Positions 21,758 to 28,790 are shown, counted from the stretch's first letter. The stretch is 64,000 bases of DNA from Lentzea sp. NEAU-D7 (GCF_026242055.1 NZ_JAPJDL010000007.1:100984-164983), one strand, 5' to 3'. Notes: generated by a model from the sequence alone, not told the origin. Numbers and translations: made by a program.

Positions 21758-22324
21758 TCAGTGCGAGAAGATGAAGACGCCACCGTCCGGTGCGTCGAGC
21801 GCGTCGTAGTCGCTCATGAAGAACTCGCGGGCAGCCGCATCCCAGTCGATGCAGCTATACGGAAACTGCGAGGTGTCGACTCCGTCGCACTCCTCGATCC
21901 AGTCCCGGACGTAGTCCTCCGCGCTGTCAGCTCTCCCCTGGTAGGAGTCCTGGAACTGCTTCAGGTGGTCGGAGTCGGCCGACAGGTGCTGGTTGGCGAG
22001 CCACGCGCCGAAGGCGTCGCGCTCGTCGTCGCCGAGGTCTTCGACCAGCTGCCAGACCTCGGCCGCCTGACCGGGCGAGCACTCACCCTTGATCAGGTCG
22101 CCGAACCCTTCCGAGTCGTAGCACCACAGTTCCTCGTGGGCCTCGACGATGTGGTAGGCCTGGGCCTTGCCGTTCGGCCAGTTTCTCGCGCTGTCGATCA
22201 GGCTGGTCCACTGGTCCATTTCGGCGTAGGTGTCCGCCTCGTCCGCATCCACCCATTCGCCGACCAAGAATCCGCCGTTGTAGCAGCCAATGCAGCCGAT
22301 CCAGACGCGCGGCATCTCGTTCAT
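21758..22324 (-). CDS. ardA: Anti-restriction protein ArdA
   Basis: ArdA proteins are acidic DNA mimics that bind and block type I restriction-modification enzymes. The 188 residues have the family hallmarks: N-terminal VWIGCIGCYNGGFLVGEWVD, central YHIVEAHEELWCYDSEGF, YQGRADSAEDYVRDWIEE, and the C-terminal DWDAAAREFFMSDY...GGVFIF. The protein is very acidic. ATG 22324 follows AAGGGGAA. As an early gene it would protect incoming phage DNA, and its mRNA is predicted to be excised by hammerhead copies 10 and 9. Confidence 0.88.
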   Translation of the reverse strand: MNEMPRVWIGCIGCYNGGFLVGEWVDADEADTYAEMDQWTSLIDSARNWPNGKAQAYHIVEAHEELWCYDSEGFGDLIKGECSPGQAAEVWQLVEDLGDDERDAFGAWLANQHLSADSDHLKQFQDSYQGRADSAEDYVRDWIEECDGVDTSQFPYSCIDWDAAAREFFMSDYDALDAPDGGVFIFSH

Positions 22325-22342
22325 TGATTCCCCTTGGTTTTG

Positions 22343-22403
22343 GGCAGGCTCATCAGCACGGGCATGCCAATCCCGTGGACCGTCCAGTCAGGACGGTTTC
22401 GCC
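22343..22403 (-). ncRNA. Type II hammerhead ribozyme, copy 10
   Basis: 61 nt: GAAA, stem III CCGUCC/GGACGG with loop UGACU, GUC, stem I CACGGGA/GCCCGUG (six pairs, then an A-G mismatch at the loop), loop UUGGCAU, CUGAUGA, GCC, UGCC. GGCA in the loop is kept. Predicted cleavage is 22378/22377. Confidence 0.86.
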
Positions 22404-22405
22404 AG

Positions 22406-22996
22406 TCAGGCCACGTACAGCGCGGCGTACTCGCGGCGCCAGTGGACCCACGTGGTCGCCTGCACAGCAGCGGGCGACAGGTCGGTGCCGAACTCCCGCG
22501 ACAGGATTCGGGCCGCGCGGCGGTAGACGTCGCACACCTCGTCGTAGGCCCCAGCGCGACTCAGGAGCACGCCACGCACCTTGTCGCCGAGCACGCGGCC
22601 TGCCGCGATATCGATCGCGTGCCGGTCGATCACGACCGCGCGGGGGTCGGACGGGTCCGCGATGGTGCGCCAGAAGGCGCGCACCTTGGGTCCGCTCACG
22701 ACGTCCTCGGGGTTCTCTCCCGCGAGGATTCGTCTCGCCTTCTCCGCGTTGAGGCCCAAGGTCTTGATGGGACGTCCGGCGTAGGCGTTCTGCGCCTCGA
22801 TCACGTTGCGCCGCCACGAGAGTTGCGGGGACAACACCGCGATCACGGCCGCCGCCCGCGCGGGGTCCTCTGGGTCCAGGCTTTCGGCGATCTCTCGTGC
22901 GGTTGCGTACCAGCCGCGCCCTTCCACCCGGTCATCCGTGGTGGCAGCGCGGTAAATCCGGGTGATGTTGCGGACGGACACCTTCACGTCGGGCAT
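22406..22996 (-). CDS. Phage protein resembling a helix-hairpin-helix DNA glycosylase fold (DUF7178-like)
   Basis: 196 residues. GWYATAREIAESLDPEDPARAAAVIAVL followed by SPQLSWRRNVIEAQNAYAG and GPKVRAFWRTIADP...VVIDRHAIDIAAGR matches a family of phage proteins thought to share the HhH-GPD helical fold. Activity is unproven. ATG 22996 follows AAGGAA. Between this start and hammerhead copy 11 lie 82 bases with no clear gene. It is framed by hammerhead copies 11 and 10. Confidence 0.62.
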   Translation of the reverse strand: MPDVKVSVRNITRIYRAATTDDRVEGRGWYATAREIAESLDPEDPARAAAVIAVLSPQLSWRRNVIEAQNAYAGRPIKTLGLNAEKARRILAGENPEDVVSGPKVRAFWRTIADPSDPRAVVIDRHAIDIAAGRVLGDKVRGVLLSRAGAYDEVCDVYRRAARILSREFGTDLSPAAVQATTWVHWRREYAALYVA

Positions 22997-23078
22997 GGAT
23001 GTTCCTTGGCTGTGCGCGGGGAAGGGGGTGGTGCGATGCCTGGCGCGCTCGGGTAGACCGGCGACAACTCAGGTCGTG

Positions 23079-23139
23079 GGCAGGCTCATCAGCACGGGCA
23101 TGCCAAGCCCGTGGACCGTCCGGATAGGACGGTTTCGCC
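23079..23139 (-). ncRNA. Type II hammerhead ribozyme, copy 11
   Basis: 61 nt: GAAA, stem III CCGUCC/GGACGG with loop UAUCC, GUC, a perfect stem I CACGGGC/GCCCGUG, loop UUGGCAU, CUGAUGA, GCC, UGCC. Predicted cleavage is 23114/23113. Confidence 0.88.
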
Positions 23140-23141
23140 GG

Positions 23142-23366
23142 TCAGCTCCAGTTCGTCCACCACGACAGGACCTCGCTTGGGTCCGTCTCGTAGTTCTCTC
23201 TGATGGCCGAATCCAGGTCCGTTTCCGGGTCATCCAGTACGGACATGACGGTGTTCACGACCAGGTTCAGGAGGTCGTCGTCCCGGTCCCCCAGTTCGAG
23301 AGCGGTCCGCACGAGGTCCGACCCGTTGTTCACGGCAGCGAGGACCTGGTCCCGCGTGTAGGCCAT
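23142..23366 (-). CDS. Hypothetical acidic phage early protein, 74 aa
   Basis: Helical and acidic (MAYTRDQVLAAVNNGSDLV..., LELGDRDDDLLNLVV, DDPETDLDSAI), ending EVLSWWTNWS. ATG 23366 follows AAGGGA. It is framed by hammerhead copies 12 and 11. No family recognised. Confidence 0.58.
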   Translation of the reverse strand: MAYTRDQVLAAVNNGSDLVRTALELGDRDDDLLNLVVNTVMSVLDDPETDLDSAIRENYETDPSEVLSWWTNWS

Positions 23367-23390
23367 TCGTTCACCAATCCCTTGCTATGC

Positions 23391-23446
23391 GGCAGGCTCA
23401 TCAGCACGGGCATGCCAGTCCCGTGGACCCCTCGCGGGGTTTCGCC
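23391..23446 (-). ncRNA. Type II hammerhead ribozyme, copy 12 (first in the transcript)
   Basis: 56 nt: GAAA, stem III CCCC/GGGG with a GCGA tetraloop, GUC, stem I CACGGGA/GCCCGUG (A-G at the loop end), loop CUGGCAU, CUGAUGA, GCC, UGCC. It is the first copy met by leftward transcription. Predicted cleavage is 23426/23425. Confidence 0.87.
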
Positions 23447-23452
23447 GGTTGG

Positions 23453-24211
23453 TCAGACAGACAGGGGCAGGGCAGGCTGCGCAGGGTCGTAGACCCACTT
23501 CCGCCACGCGGCCAGCACGGTGCCCTGGATGTGCTCGGTGATCTCGCGGAAGCTGGTGTTCGTGATGGACGTCGCGCTCTGGAACTCCCAGTAGGCGGGG
23601 ATGTAGCCGTAGAACATCTCGCGCAGTTCATCGTCGGAGACGCCGAAGTCCTCCCAGCCGTCCCCGCCAGCCCACTTGTCCAGCTCGCCGATCAGGTCGC
23701 TACGCAGCCACTCGTCCCACGCGGCCTCGCGCAGCTCCTGCTCGTACTCGTAGAGCTTGTCGTGGTCCAAGACCGGGTAGTCCGCGATCCTGTCGACGCA
23801 CTCGACGATGTGTGCCAGCCACTCCAGGCACGTGTCGATGTCCTCGCCCAGGTCGCCCGGCAGTTCGCCGAGCTGCACCTGTGCGTACCCCTCGCCCCCG
23901 CGCCCCTCAGTCTTGGTCTCCACGCCGGGGGTGCCTTCCAGGGCAAGCACGTTCGCCGCGTCGAATTCGCTTCCGTGGTGGTCGCTGTAGCTGACCAGGG
24001 TCACGGTCACGGCCTCGTAGTCGAACGTTTCCGCGCCGTCGCTCATGATGAGCTGGTGCAGGTGGTCAGGCTCGATCTTCTCGATGCCTCTCCCCCACGT
24101 GTCCCCGCTCAGGCGGATCACGTGGGAGTCCAGCAGATTCCCCCACAACTCCACGGCGCGCTCGTACTGCGCCGGGGTGTACGTGCGGTAAAAGCGCATG
24201 ATCGTGCTCAT
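23453..24211 (-). CDS. Hypothetical very acidic phage early protein, 252 aa
   Basis: It starts MSTIMRFYRTYTPAQYERAV at ATG 24211, after AGGAGCC. It is rich in Asp, Glu and Trp (EWLAHIVECVDRIADYPVLDHDK, WAGGDGWEDFGVSDDELREMF), with an overall charge like DNA-mimic anti-restriction proteins, but I recognise no family signature. It is the first large product of the leftward arm, just upstream of hammerhead copy 12. An anti-defence role is only a guess from charge and position. Confidence 0.6.
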   Translation of the reverse strand: MSTIMRFYRTYTPAQYERAVELWGNLLDSHVIRLSGDTWGRGIEKIEPDHLHQLIMSDGAETFDYEAVTVTLVSYSDHHGSEFDAANVLALEGTPGVETKTEGRGGEGYAQVQLGELPGDLGEDIDTCLEWLAHIVECVDRIADYPVLDHDKLYEYEQELREAAWDEWLRSDLIGELDKWAGGDGWEDFGVSDDELREMFYGYIPAYWEFQSATSITNTSFREITEHIQGTVLAAWRKWVYDPAQPALPLSV

Positions 24212-24213
24212 GT

Positions 24214-24291
24214 TCAAGGCTCCTGATTTCGTCGATTGATGACCTGAGCCAGGGGCCGTACGGAAGCCGCACGCACCCCTCGACCGGACAT
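24214..24291 (-). CDS. Possible 25-aa basic peptide
   Basis: ATG 24291 overlaps the stop of the 24291-24560 gene (TGATG) and the ORF ends two bases before the next ATG, so it fills the gap precisely. It encodes MSGRGVRAASVRPLAQVINR plus five residues, Arg-rich. Coupling is the only support. Confidence 0.3.
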   Translation of the reverse strand: MSGRGVRAASVRPLAQVINRRNQEP

Positions 24292-24560
24292 CAATCGGCG
24301 TTTCTGGCCGCCAGTTCTCGCTCCGCGATTTCGCGGGTCCACTCGAAGTGTTCGTCCTCGTCCTCTTCCGAGGAGGACTCCCCGTGCTCGGAAAGCCAGG
24401 TGATCGCCTGTTCCCTCCAGCCCAGGAGCCAGAGAACATCAGCCAGCACGTCCACCTCACTGCACGCGAGGGATTCCGACACGTGGGAAGCGAGCATTCC
24501 GTCCGCCCACTTGTCGCCGAACGTTGCGACGGCGGCAAGAAGGGCCTCAGTACCGGGCAT
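24291..24560 (-). CDS. Hypothetical phage early protein, 89 aa; first gene of the leftward arm
   Basis: It starts MPGTEALLAAVATFGDKWAD at ATG 24560, after GGGAG. Helical, ending in an acidic segment (SSSEEDEDEHFEWTREIAERE). Its frame is open further upstream but passes through a repressor-type site at 24585 and lacks an SD there. Function unknown. Confidence 0.58.
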   Translation of the reverse strand: MPGTEALLAAVATFGDKWADGMLASHVSESLACSEVDVLADVLWLLGWREQAITWLSEHGESSSEEDEDEHFEWTREIAERELAARNAD

Positions 24561-24584
24561 TGTTGTCTCCCATTGTTCAAACCA

Positions 24585-24597
24585 CTCAGGTTGCCCA
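24585..24597 (-). promoter_or_regulatory. Stoperator-like repressor site
   Basis: CTCAGGTTGCCCA on the plus strand, so the motif reads TGGGCAACCTGAG in the direction of leftward transcription. It lies 24 bases before the first early gene and overlaps a TTGCCC/GGGCAA palindrome. Confidence 0.6.
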
Positions 24598-24706
24598 ATC
24601 GGGCAAGAGAAGGCACACTTCACCCCTGTGAAGTGACTCCGCCCTTGCGCCTGTCGCCGCTTCCGAGGCATGGCCATCCTGAAGATGGTCAGCGACAGAC
24701 TGACCT

Positions 24707-24719
24707 CTCAAGTTACCCA
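24707..24719 (-). promoter_or_regulatory. Stoperator-like repressor site
   Basis: CTCAAGTTACCCA on the plus strand (leftward reading TGGGTAACTTGAG), within the leader of the early operon. Confidence 0.6.
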
Positions 24720-25001
24720 TCGAGGTCTGAGAATTCGGCAGCATCGTTCCTGCCTGGGCTCCGCACGTGATGTGTCATCCACGCACTTCCCAGGGGTATC
24801 GGCTGGCCCATCCACGTGCCCCCGAGGGGGCTAACGGGCTGCCCGTATGCGATGCCGCATTTCCGGTTACACGCTATTTAGTTCCCAAAGAGCAAGCCTG
24901 GAGTGGCTAGCTTGAGGGACGCTCCGGACTTAGCAGCCATTTCTGGCGACCAGTATCCGGTCCCTCTCTTCCGTGCTGTGTCAAACCTTAGCAGGTCTGA
25001 T

Positions 25002-25266
25002 CTGAATTCGCAAGTTACCCATTTGGAGCGCCGCTTGGTTCTTCGATCTGCGGTGCTTTGCCGTGCCGTTCGCACTCGCTTCAGCTTGTCTCGGCAGGTC
25101 AGCCGGTCAACCTAACCCCCGCCCGTTGCGGAGTGATCCAACCGGCTTCACATGGTTTCCCGTGCGCTGCCTTGACTTTGCCTGCCCGATTGCACCCGGC
25201 GTGGCTCGCTATGCGTTGCCATGAACCCTAGCGAATCGTCGCCCGGTGTGCAACTTGCGAATTCAG
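25002..25266. repeat. 15-bp inverted repeat carrying two repressor-type sites
   Basis: CTGAATTCGCAAGTT (25002-25016) and its exact complement AACTTGCGAATTCAG (25252-25266), 235 bases apart. Each arm runs into a copy of the 13-bp motif (25009-25021 and 25247-25259), in opposite orientations. The extended match beyond the motif suggests a special pair, perhaps for DNA looping. Confidence 0.6.
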
Positions 25267-25339
25267 TTCTCAAAGATCCTGCGTTCAGGAGTCCGTCCCC
25301 TGCGTTCCGGGGCCTTCGTTCCTGACACCGAGAACATTA

Positions 25340-25352
25340 CTCAGGTTGCCCA
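25340..25352 (-). promoter_or_regulatory. Stoperator-like repressor site
   Basis: CTCAGGTTGCCCA on the plus strand, identical to the site at 24585 and in the same orientation. Confidence 0.6.
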
Positions 25353-26131
25353 TTGCAGTCAAATCCGGATTGTTTTCCCAGTTCAGACCATGTGTCCTCA
25401 ACCTACCCGTTCACATATTGCCTGATCAGAGCATCGAGGCACATACGGGGAGCTGAGAGCGACACAGACGCGCGCTACCGCCTGCCAGGTGTTCTAACTC
25501 CCCCCTGCCAGCACGGGCGATCTGAGCCCATATCAGCAGGTAGAGAGGCCAGCGTTGGCCCTGATCATGCGCGCTGGCCCGGCACGCTGACACCCCGTCC
25601 GGCCGTCACCTTGGCTGGTGTGACGTGGGTCACCGACTGCCTGCCTGTCTCGTCAGAAAGAGGAACCGCGCACGGGCAGCGCGCGAGGGTACGCCACCCG
25701 ATCCGACCAGCTACCCCCTGGGGGTATGACCCCTTGCGAGCCCGAGCCGGCACCGCCATGTCTTAGCGCCTGAGGTTCTGCCACGGTTCCAAGGTCGCTC
25801 GCAAGCTTACGAGCGGAGGCCACGCTCAGTGTCGCCGCAGCTCAGCAACTACAGACAGGCGCATGAGCCAGGGCCAGCGGCGAGCGGAATCTGACGGTTT
25901 TCCTCAACGGGGGCCTGCGGCCCACAGCGGCAGGAAGGACCTTGGGGTGGTCTTCTACCTGCGAGAAGGCGTCTACGCGGGCGGCCTGACATGAAGCCGG
26001 CGGTCACGGAAGCGGGCGTCTTCTGCGGCTTGTGCTTTGCTTCTTCGCCTTCGCGGCCACGGGCTCAACGCGCGGGCTCGACACCGCGGGGAGGTGGCCG
26101 TAACAAGACGGCGAAAAAAAGGGCCGTGTGG

Positions 26132-26293
26132 TTACTCGATCCCACTCCGTATCCGGACCACCAGATCCACGACTTGGAGCGCCGGCAGAAGAATAAGCAC
26201 GACACGGTTAACCAATATCCGCGCGTTCTTAAGCCAGTCGGCCCATTTCCCGCAGCTGCTTCTCTCTGGCGACTCCGGTGACTCCAGCGACAT
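26132..26293 (-). CDS. Small single-pass membrane protein, 53 aa
   Basis: ATG 26293 is preceded by a strong GAGGAGGAG. A polar N-terminus (SLESPESPERSSCGKWADW) is followed by a hydrophobic helix (ARILVNRVVLILLPALQVVD) and a short basic end. The frame is open further upstream, but only this start has an SD. It is isolated in the control region, so it may be the first leftward gene. Function unknown; small envelope proteins of this kind sometimes mediate superinfection exclusion. Confidence 0.5.
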   Translation of the reverse strand: MSLESPESPERSSCGKWADWLKNARILVNRVVLILLPALQVVDLVVRIRSGIE

Positions 26294-26557
26294 TGCTCCT
26301 CCTCGTGTTCCCTGCTTGCGCAGGTTCGGCGTCGGTGAGAGGAGTGCCGCCAAAGTTCCGTGCGTTGAGTCTGGTGGATAAGCAGTTAGCAGCCACAGAT
26401 TAACACCATCTACCCACTTCTCCGCCCTGCCCTCTTTCACTCTTTCGAGTGATTCCCGCATTCCTTCACTTAGAGTGCACAATCGTTCACAGGCAGCGCT
26501 TTCTCGTGCTCTCTCCGCCGGCACCGCAGGCTCATGACCCAAGGCGCTTTCTCCGTT

Positions 26558-26870
26558 GGCCCCGGAGGGGCCTCAGCGCCAAGCCGCAGGCGAAGCCTTA
26601 GCCCTTCGCCGCTGCGTGCCCGCCAGGGCACCCGGCCTCTCCAGCTCCTCGCCGCTGCACAGCCTGACGGCTGTGACTCAGGTTACACATCGACGTGGTT
26701 CTACGACCATGATCAACAGCCGTATTACTAGTACAAGCCTGATGGGCTGGATAAAGCCTGAAGGCTTCAGCCTCTATCGAGGCTGACGGAGATAGCACTT
26801 AGCCAGAAGGCTTAGGCCCCTGTCGGGGCCTCCTGATCAAGACCATCAGGCAAACCCAAAAGCCTTTGGG
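26558..26870. ncRNA. Array of about 11 consecutive small hairpins (structured RNA or DNA element)
   Basis: Within 313 bases are stem-loops at 26558-26572, 26589-26610, 26616-26631, 26658-26675, 26736-26748, 26754-26767, 26768-26785, 26798-26815, 26814-26831, 26832-26850 and 26855-26870. Most have 5-7 bp and many have 4-base loops (TGAC, TGAA, TATC, AGAA, TGTC, AGCC). A repressor-type site (26677-26689) sits between the fourth and fifth. There is no coding frame with an SD through it. Strand and role are unknown: a structured RNA, an RNA-stabilising leader for the late arm, or a packaging or replication site are possible. Confidence 0.5.
26677..26689 (-). promoter_or_regulatory. Stoperator-like repressor site inside the hairpin array
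   Basis: CTCAGGTTACACA on the plus strand (leftward reading TGTGTAACCTGAG), directly after the 7-bp hairpin at 26658-26675. Confidence 0.55.
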
Positions 26871-26970
26871 ACTTCTCCCTTTCAGACCGCCTCGGGTCGA
26901 CAGCAGGTCCTCCTCTCCCTGCATTACGTCGTCGAGGCTTTTTCTTCCACGTCGTGAGGCGGTATTCGCC

Positions 26971-27285
26971 ATGCCCCAGTGGTCCGGTTCTGACCGGCGT
27001 AGTCGCCTCCCGGCCGGCTGGGTTCGCATCCGCGCTCGCATCTTGCGACGCGACGGTTTTCGCTGCACGCACCTCGACGATCTCGGGGAACGGTGCGCAG
27101 AACCGGCGAGCGACGTGGACCACGTTCTGCCCGGTGACGACCACCGAGACGCCAACCTCACCTCGCTCTGCGGGTGGCATCACCGGCAGAAGTCCTCCAA
27201 AGAAGGGGCGGCGGCGAAAGCCGCCAACTGGAGGAGGCAGAACGCGAAATACCGGCGCACGGAGGAACACCCCGGCCTCCTGTGA
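26971..27285 (+). CDS. HNH endonuclease
   Basis: 104 residues: MPQWSGSDRRSRLPAGW, then RARILRRDGFRCTHLDDLGERC, SDVDHVLPGDDHRDANLTSLCGWHH and a Lys/Arg tail. The C..C / DH / N / CxxHH pattern is the HNH zinc-betabetaalpha-metal motif of phage enzymes. Such HNH proteins near the terminase take part in genome cleavage during packaging in HK97-type phages. ATG 26971 is taken as start; the frame is open upstream through the hairpin array, without an SD. It is the first gene of the rightward late arm. Confidence 0.82.
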   Translation: MPQWSGSDRRSRLPAGWVRIRARILRRDGFRCTHLDDLGERCAEPASDVDHVLPGDDHRDANLTSLCGWHHRQKSSKEGAAAKAANWRRQNAKYRRTEEHPGLL

Positions 27286-27325
27286 AGTCCCGCGGGCGCG
27301 GTCGCCGGCACCTCGCCCGCATCAA

Positions 27326-27399
27326 AGGTGCGTAGCTCAGCGGAACAGAGCAGCGGTCTCCAAAACCGTGTTGCGCAGGTTCGAATCCTGCCGCGCCTG
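27326..27399 (+). tRNA. Phage tRNA-Trp (anticodon CCA)
   Basis: Cloverleaf: acceptor AGGTGCG/CGCGCCT (one G-U), D-arm GCTC/GAGC, anticodon loop CTCCAAA (CCA), T-arm GCAGG-TTCGAAT-CCTGC, and discriminator G as expected for bacterial tRNA-Trp. CCA is not encoded. It is followed at once by a strong terminator, between HNH and endolysin. Confidence 0.9.
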
Positions 27400-27405
27400 C
27401 GCGCG

Positions 27406-27441
27406 AAAGCCCCGTCAGCGAATCGGCTGGCGGGGCTTTTT
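27406..27441 (+). terminator. Terminator after the phage tRNA-Trp
   Basis: A 14-bp stem (AAAGCCCCGTCAGC with GCTGGCGGGGCTTT, one G-U) ends in five T residues: a textbook intrinsic terminator, directly after the tRNA and before the endolysin gene. Confidence 0.85.
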
Positions 27442-27468
27442 GCGCGCCCTCCGATTGGAGTTGAGCCC

Positions 27469-28245
27469 TTGTCCTACCTCCTGGCACCCGCGCTGGAAAC
27501 CCTCCGAGCGCAGTTCGATCAGAAGTTCCCGAACCGGAGCAGGGCTTCGGACGGCTGGATCGGCGACGCGGCCCACCGCGCGCAGGGTTCGGCGTCCGAC
27601 CACAACCCGTGGGTCGTGATCGACGGCCAGGCGTACGTGACGGCGCTGGACATCACCAACCACCCGGCAATCGGGCTGGACCTGAACGCCTTCACGGACC
27701 AGCTCCAGGTGGCCTGCCGCGACCAGGGCGAGAACCGCCTCAAGTACGCGATCCACCGGGCACTGCTCATGGACACCCGGCCCCAGTTCCGTCCGTACCA
27801 GTGGACGCCGAGCAACGGGCACTGGGAGCACGCGCACTTCAGCGTGCACAGCGACCGGCGCCTGCTCGACCCGCGGCCGTGGAACATCCCAATGCTGACG
27901 GGTACCAGTGCTCCAGCGCCGGCCCCCGCTCCGGCGCCCAAGCCCACCGTTCCGGCCTGGCCCCTCCCGGCTGGCCACTGGTTCGGCGACTGGCGTGGCC
28001 CGAACGCTCAGCATGGCGGTGCACCCGGCGCCCAGTACGACTGGGAGCGGCCCCACATCCGGGCCATCCAGGTCAAGCTCCAGCAGCTCGGCCTCGCACC
28101 CGGCCACGCCGGCTGGGCTGACGGTCGCTGGGACCCGCCCACGACCGACGCGATGGCGGCCTTCCAGCGGAAGTACCGCCCGAACCAGACGACGATCTGG
28201 GGCAAGTGCTACAGCGACGACTGGGCACACCTCTTCAGCCTCTGA
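27469..28245 (+). CDS. lysA: Endolysin (M15-type peptidase-like domain plus peptidoglycan-binding domain)
   Basis: It degrades cell-wall peptidoglycan at the end of the lytic cycle. The 258 residues contain an N-terminal catalytic domain of about 140 residues with SASDHNPWVVIDGQAYVTALDI and NGHWEHAHFSVH, the metal-ligand pattern (H..D...HxH) of D-Ala-D-Ala carboxypeptidase-like M15 enzymes. A Pro/Ala linker (SAPAPAPAPAPKP) leads to a C-terminal peptidoglycan-binding domain (IRAIQVKLQQLGLAPGHAG...WDPPTTDAMAAFQ). The TTG start at 27469 follows GGAG. The lysin lies left of the terminase, as in cluster A mycobacteriophages. Confidence 0.82.
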   Translation: MSYLLAPALETLRAQFDQKFPNRSRASDGWIGDAAHRAQGSASDHNPWVVIDGQAYVTALDITNHPAIGLDLNAFTDQLQVACRDQGENRLKYAIHRALLMDTRPQFRPYQWTPSNGHWEHAHFSVHSDRRLLDPRPWNIPMLTGTSAPAPAPAPAPKPTVPAWPLPAGHWFGDWRGPNAQHGGAPGAQYDWERPHIRAIQVKLQQLGLAPGHAGWADGRWDPPTTDAMAAFQRKYRPNQTTIWGKCYSDDWAHLFSL

Positions 28246-28256
28246 TCGGCGCGACC

Positions 28257-28290
28257 ACGCCCGCCCTGCCCTTCGCTGCGGGGCGGGCGT
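28257..28290 (+). terminator. Hairpin after the endolysin gene
   Basis: A 10-bp perfect stem, ACGCCCGCCC (28257-28266) with GGGCGGGCGT (28281-28290). No T run; perhaps an RNA-stabilising or partial terminator element. Confidence 0.5.
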
Positions 28291-28314
28291 CCCCATCTTC
28301 GAGGAGGTGATCGA

Positions 28315-28746
28315 GTGCCCGGCCCCGTTCCCGAGCGCGAGGACAACCTCGCCCGACCGCGCGAGCGCAAGGGCGGCGACGCCACGCCGGTAACCCGCGG
28401 CGTCCTGCGCTCGGTCACCGTCCCTCACCCGGACAAGAACTGGCACCCGATCGCGCTCCGCCTCTACAAGGCGTTGAAGACGTCGGGCCAGGCCGACTTC
28501 TACCAGGACAGCGACTGGGCCTTCGCCTACTCGCTGTGCGAAGACCTCTCGTACTACAAGAACGCGCCGGGCGGGAAGCGGTCAGGGCAGATGCTCCAGA
28601 CCATCTACTCCGCGTTCGAGCGGCTGCTGGTCTCCGAAGGTGATCGCCGCCGCGTGCGCATCGAGCTGCACGAGCCGGAGGAGGAAACCACCCCGGCCTC
28701 CGTGACGGCCATCGCCGACTACCGCAAGGACCTTGGCCTCGCCTGA
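28315..28746 (+). CDS. terS: Terminase small subunit
   Basis: Recognises phage DNA and hands it to the large subunit. 143 residues with the pattern NWHPIALRLYKALKTSGQADFYQDSDWAFAY and MLQTIYSAFERLLVSEGDRRRVRIEL, which fits the phage terminase small-subunit families next to terL in actinophages. GTG 28315 follows GAGGAGGTGA. It is followed after 44 bases by the large subunit. Confidence 0.75.
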   Translation: MPGPVPEREDNLARPRERKGGDATPVTRGVLRSVTVPHPDKNWHPIALRLYKALKTSGQADFYQDSDWAFAYSLCEDLSYYKNAPGGKRSGQMLQTIYSAFERLLVSEGDRRRVRIELHEPEEETTPASVTAIADYRKDLGLA

Positions 28747-28790
28747 GCCTGATCTGCCTCCGCGCGGTCCCCCGCCCGAGGAGGCACATC

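Larger units (their letters stand above)
24561..26131. other. Long non-coding control region between the leftward and rightward arms
   Basis: About 1.6 kb without a convincing gene; open frames here have no SD, odd composition or both. It holds five copies of the repressor-type motif, a 15-bp inverted repeat (25002-25266) and scattered small hairpins such as GCTCG/CGAGC near 25797-25814. Base composition is less GC-rich than the genes. It is the natural place for the early leftward promoter and perhaps an origin, but I could not fix a canonical promoter. Confidence 0.55.

Noticed and set aside
17138..23446. The 12 repeats as a CRISPR array, attC/integron cassettes or plain REP elements
   Set aside because: Spacers are whole genes of 190-850 bases, not 30-base unique segments. 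The sites lack integron core and integrase features. The invariant bases match the hammerhead catalytic core rather than a generic palindrome, while the stems vary with pairing kept.
25353..25766. Open frame in the control region
   Set aside because: No SD, unusual composition, and it runs through regulatory repeats.
26534..26786. Open frames across the hairpin array
   Set aside because: They read straight through perfect stem-loops, have no SD, and give low-complexity peptides.
28391..28397. GGTAACC within the terminase small-subunit gene as a repressor site
   Set aside because: Matches only 6-7 bases and lacks the CTGAG half; expected by chance.
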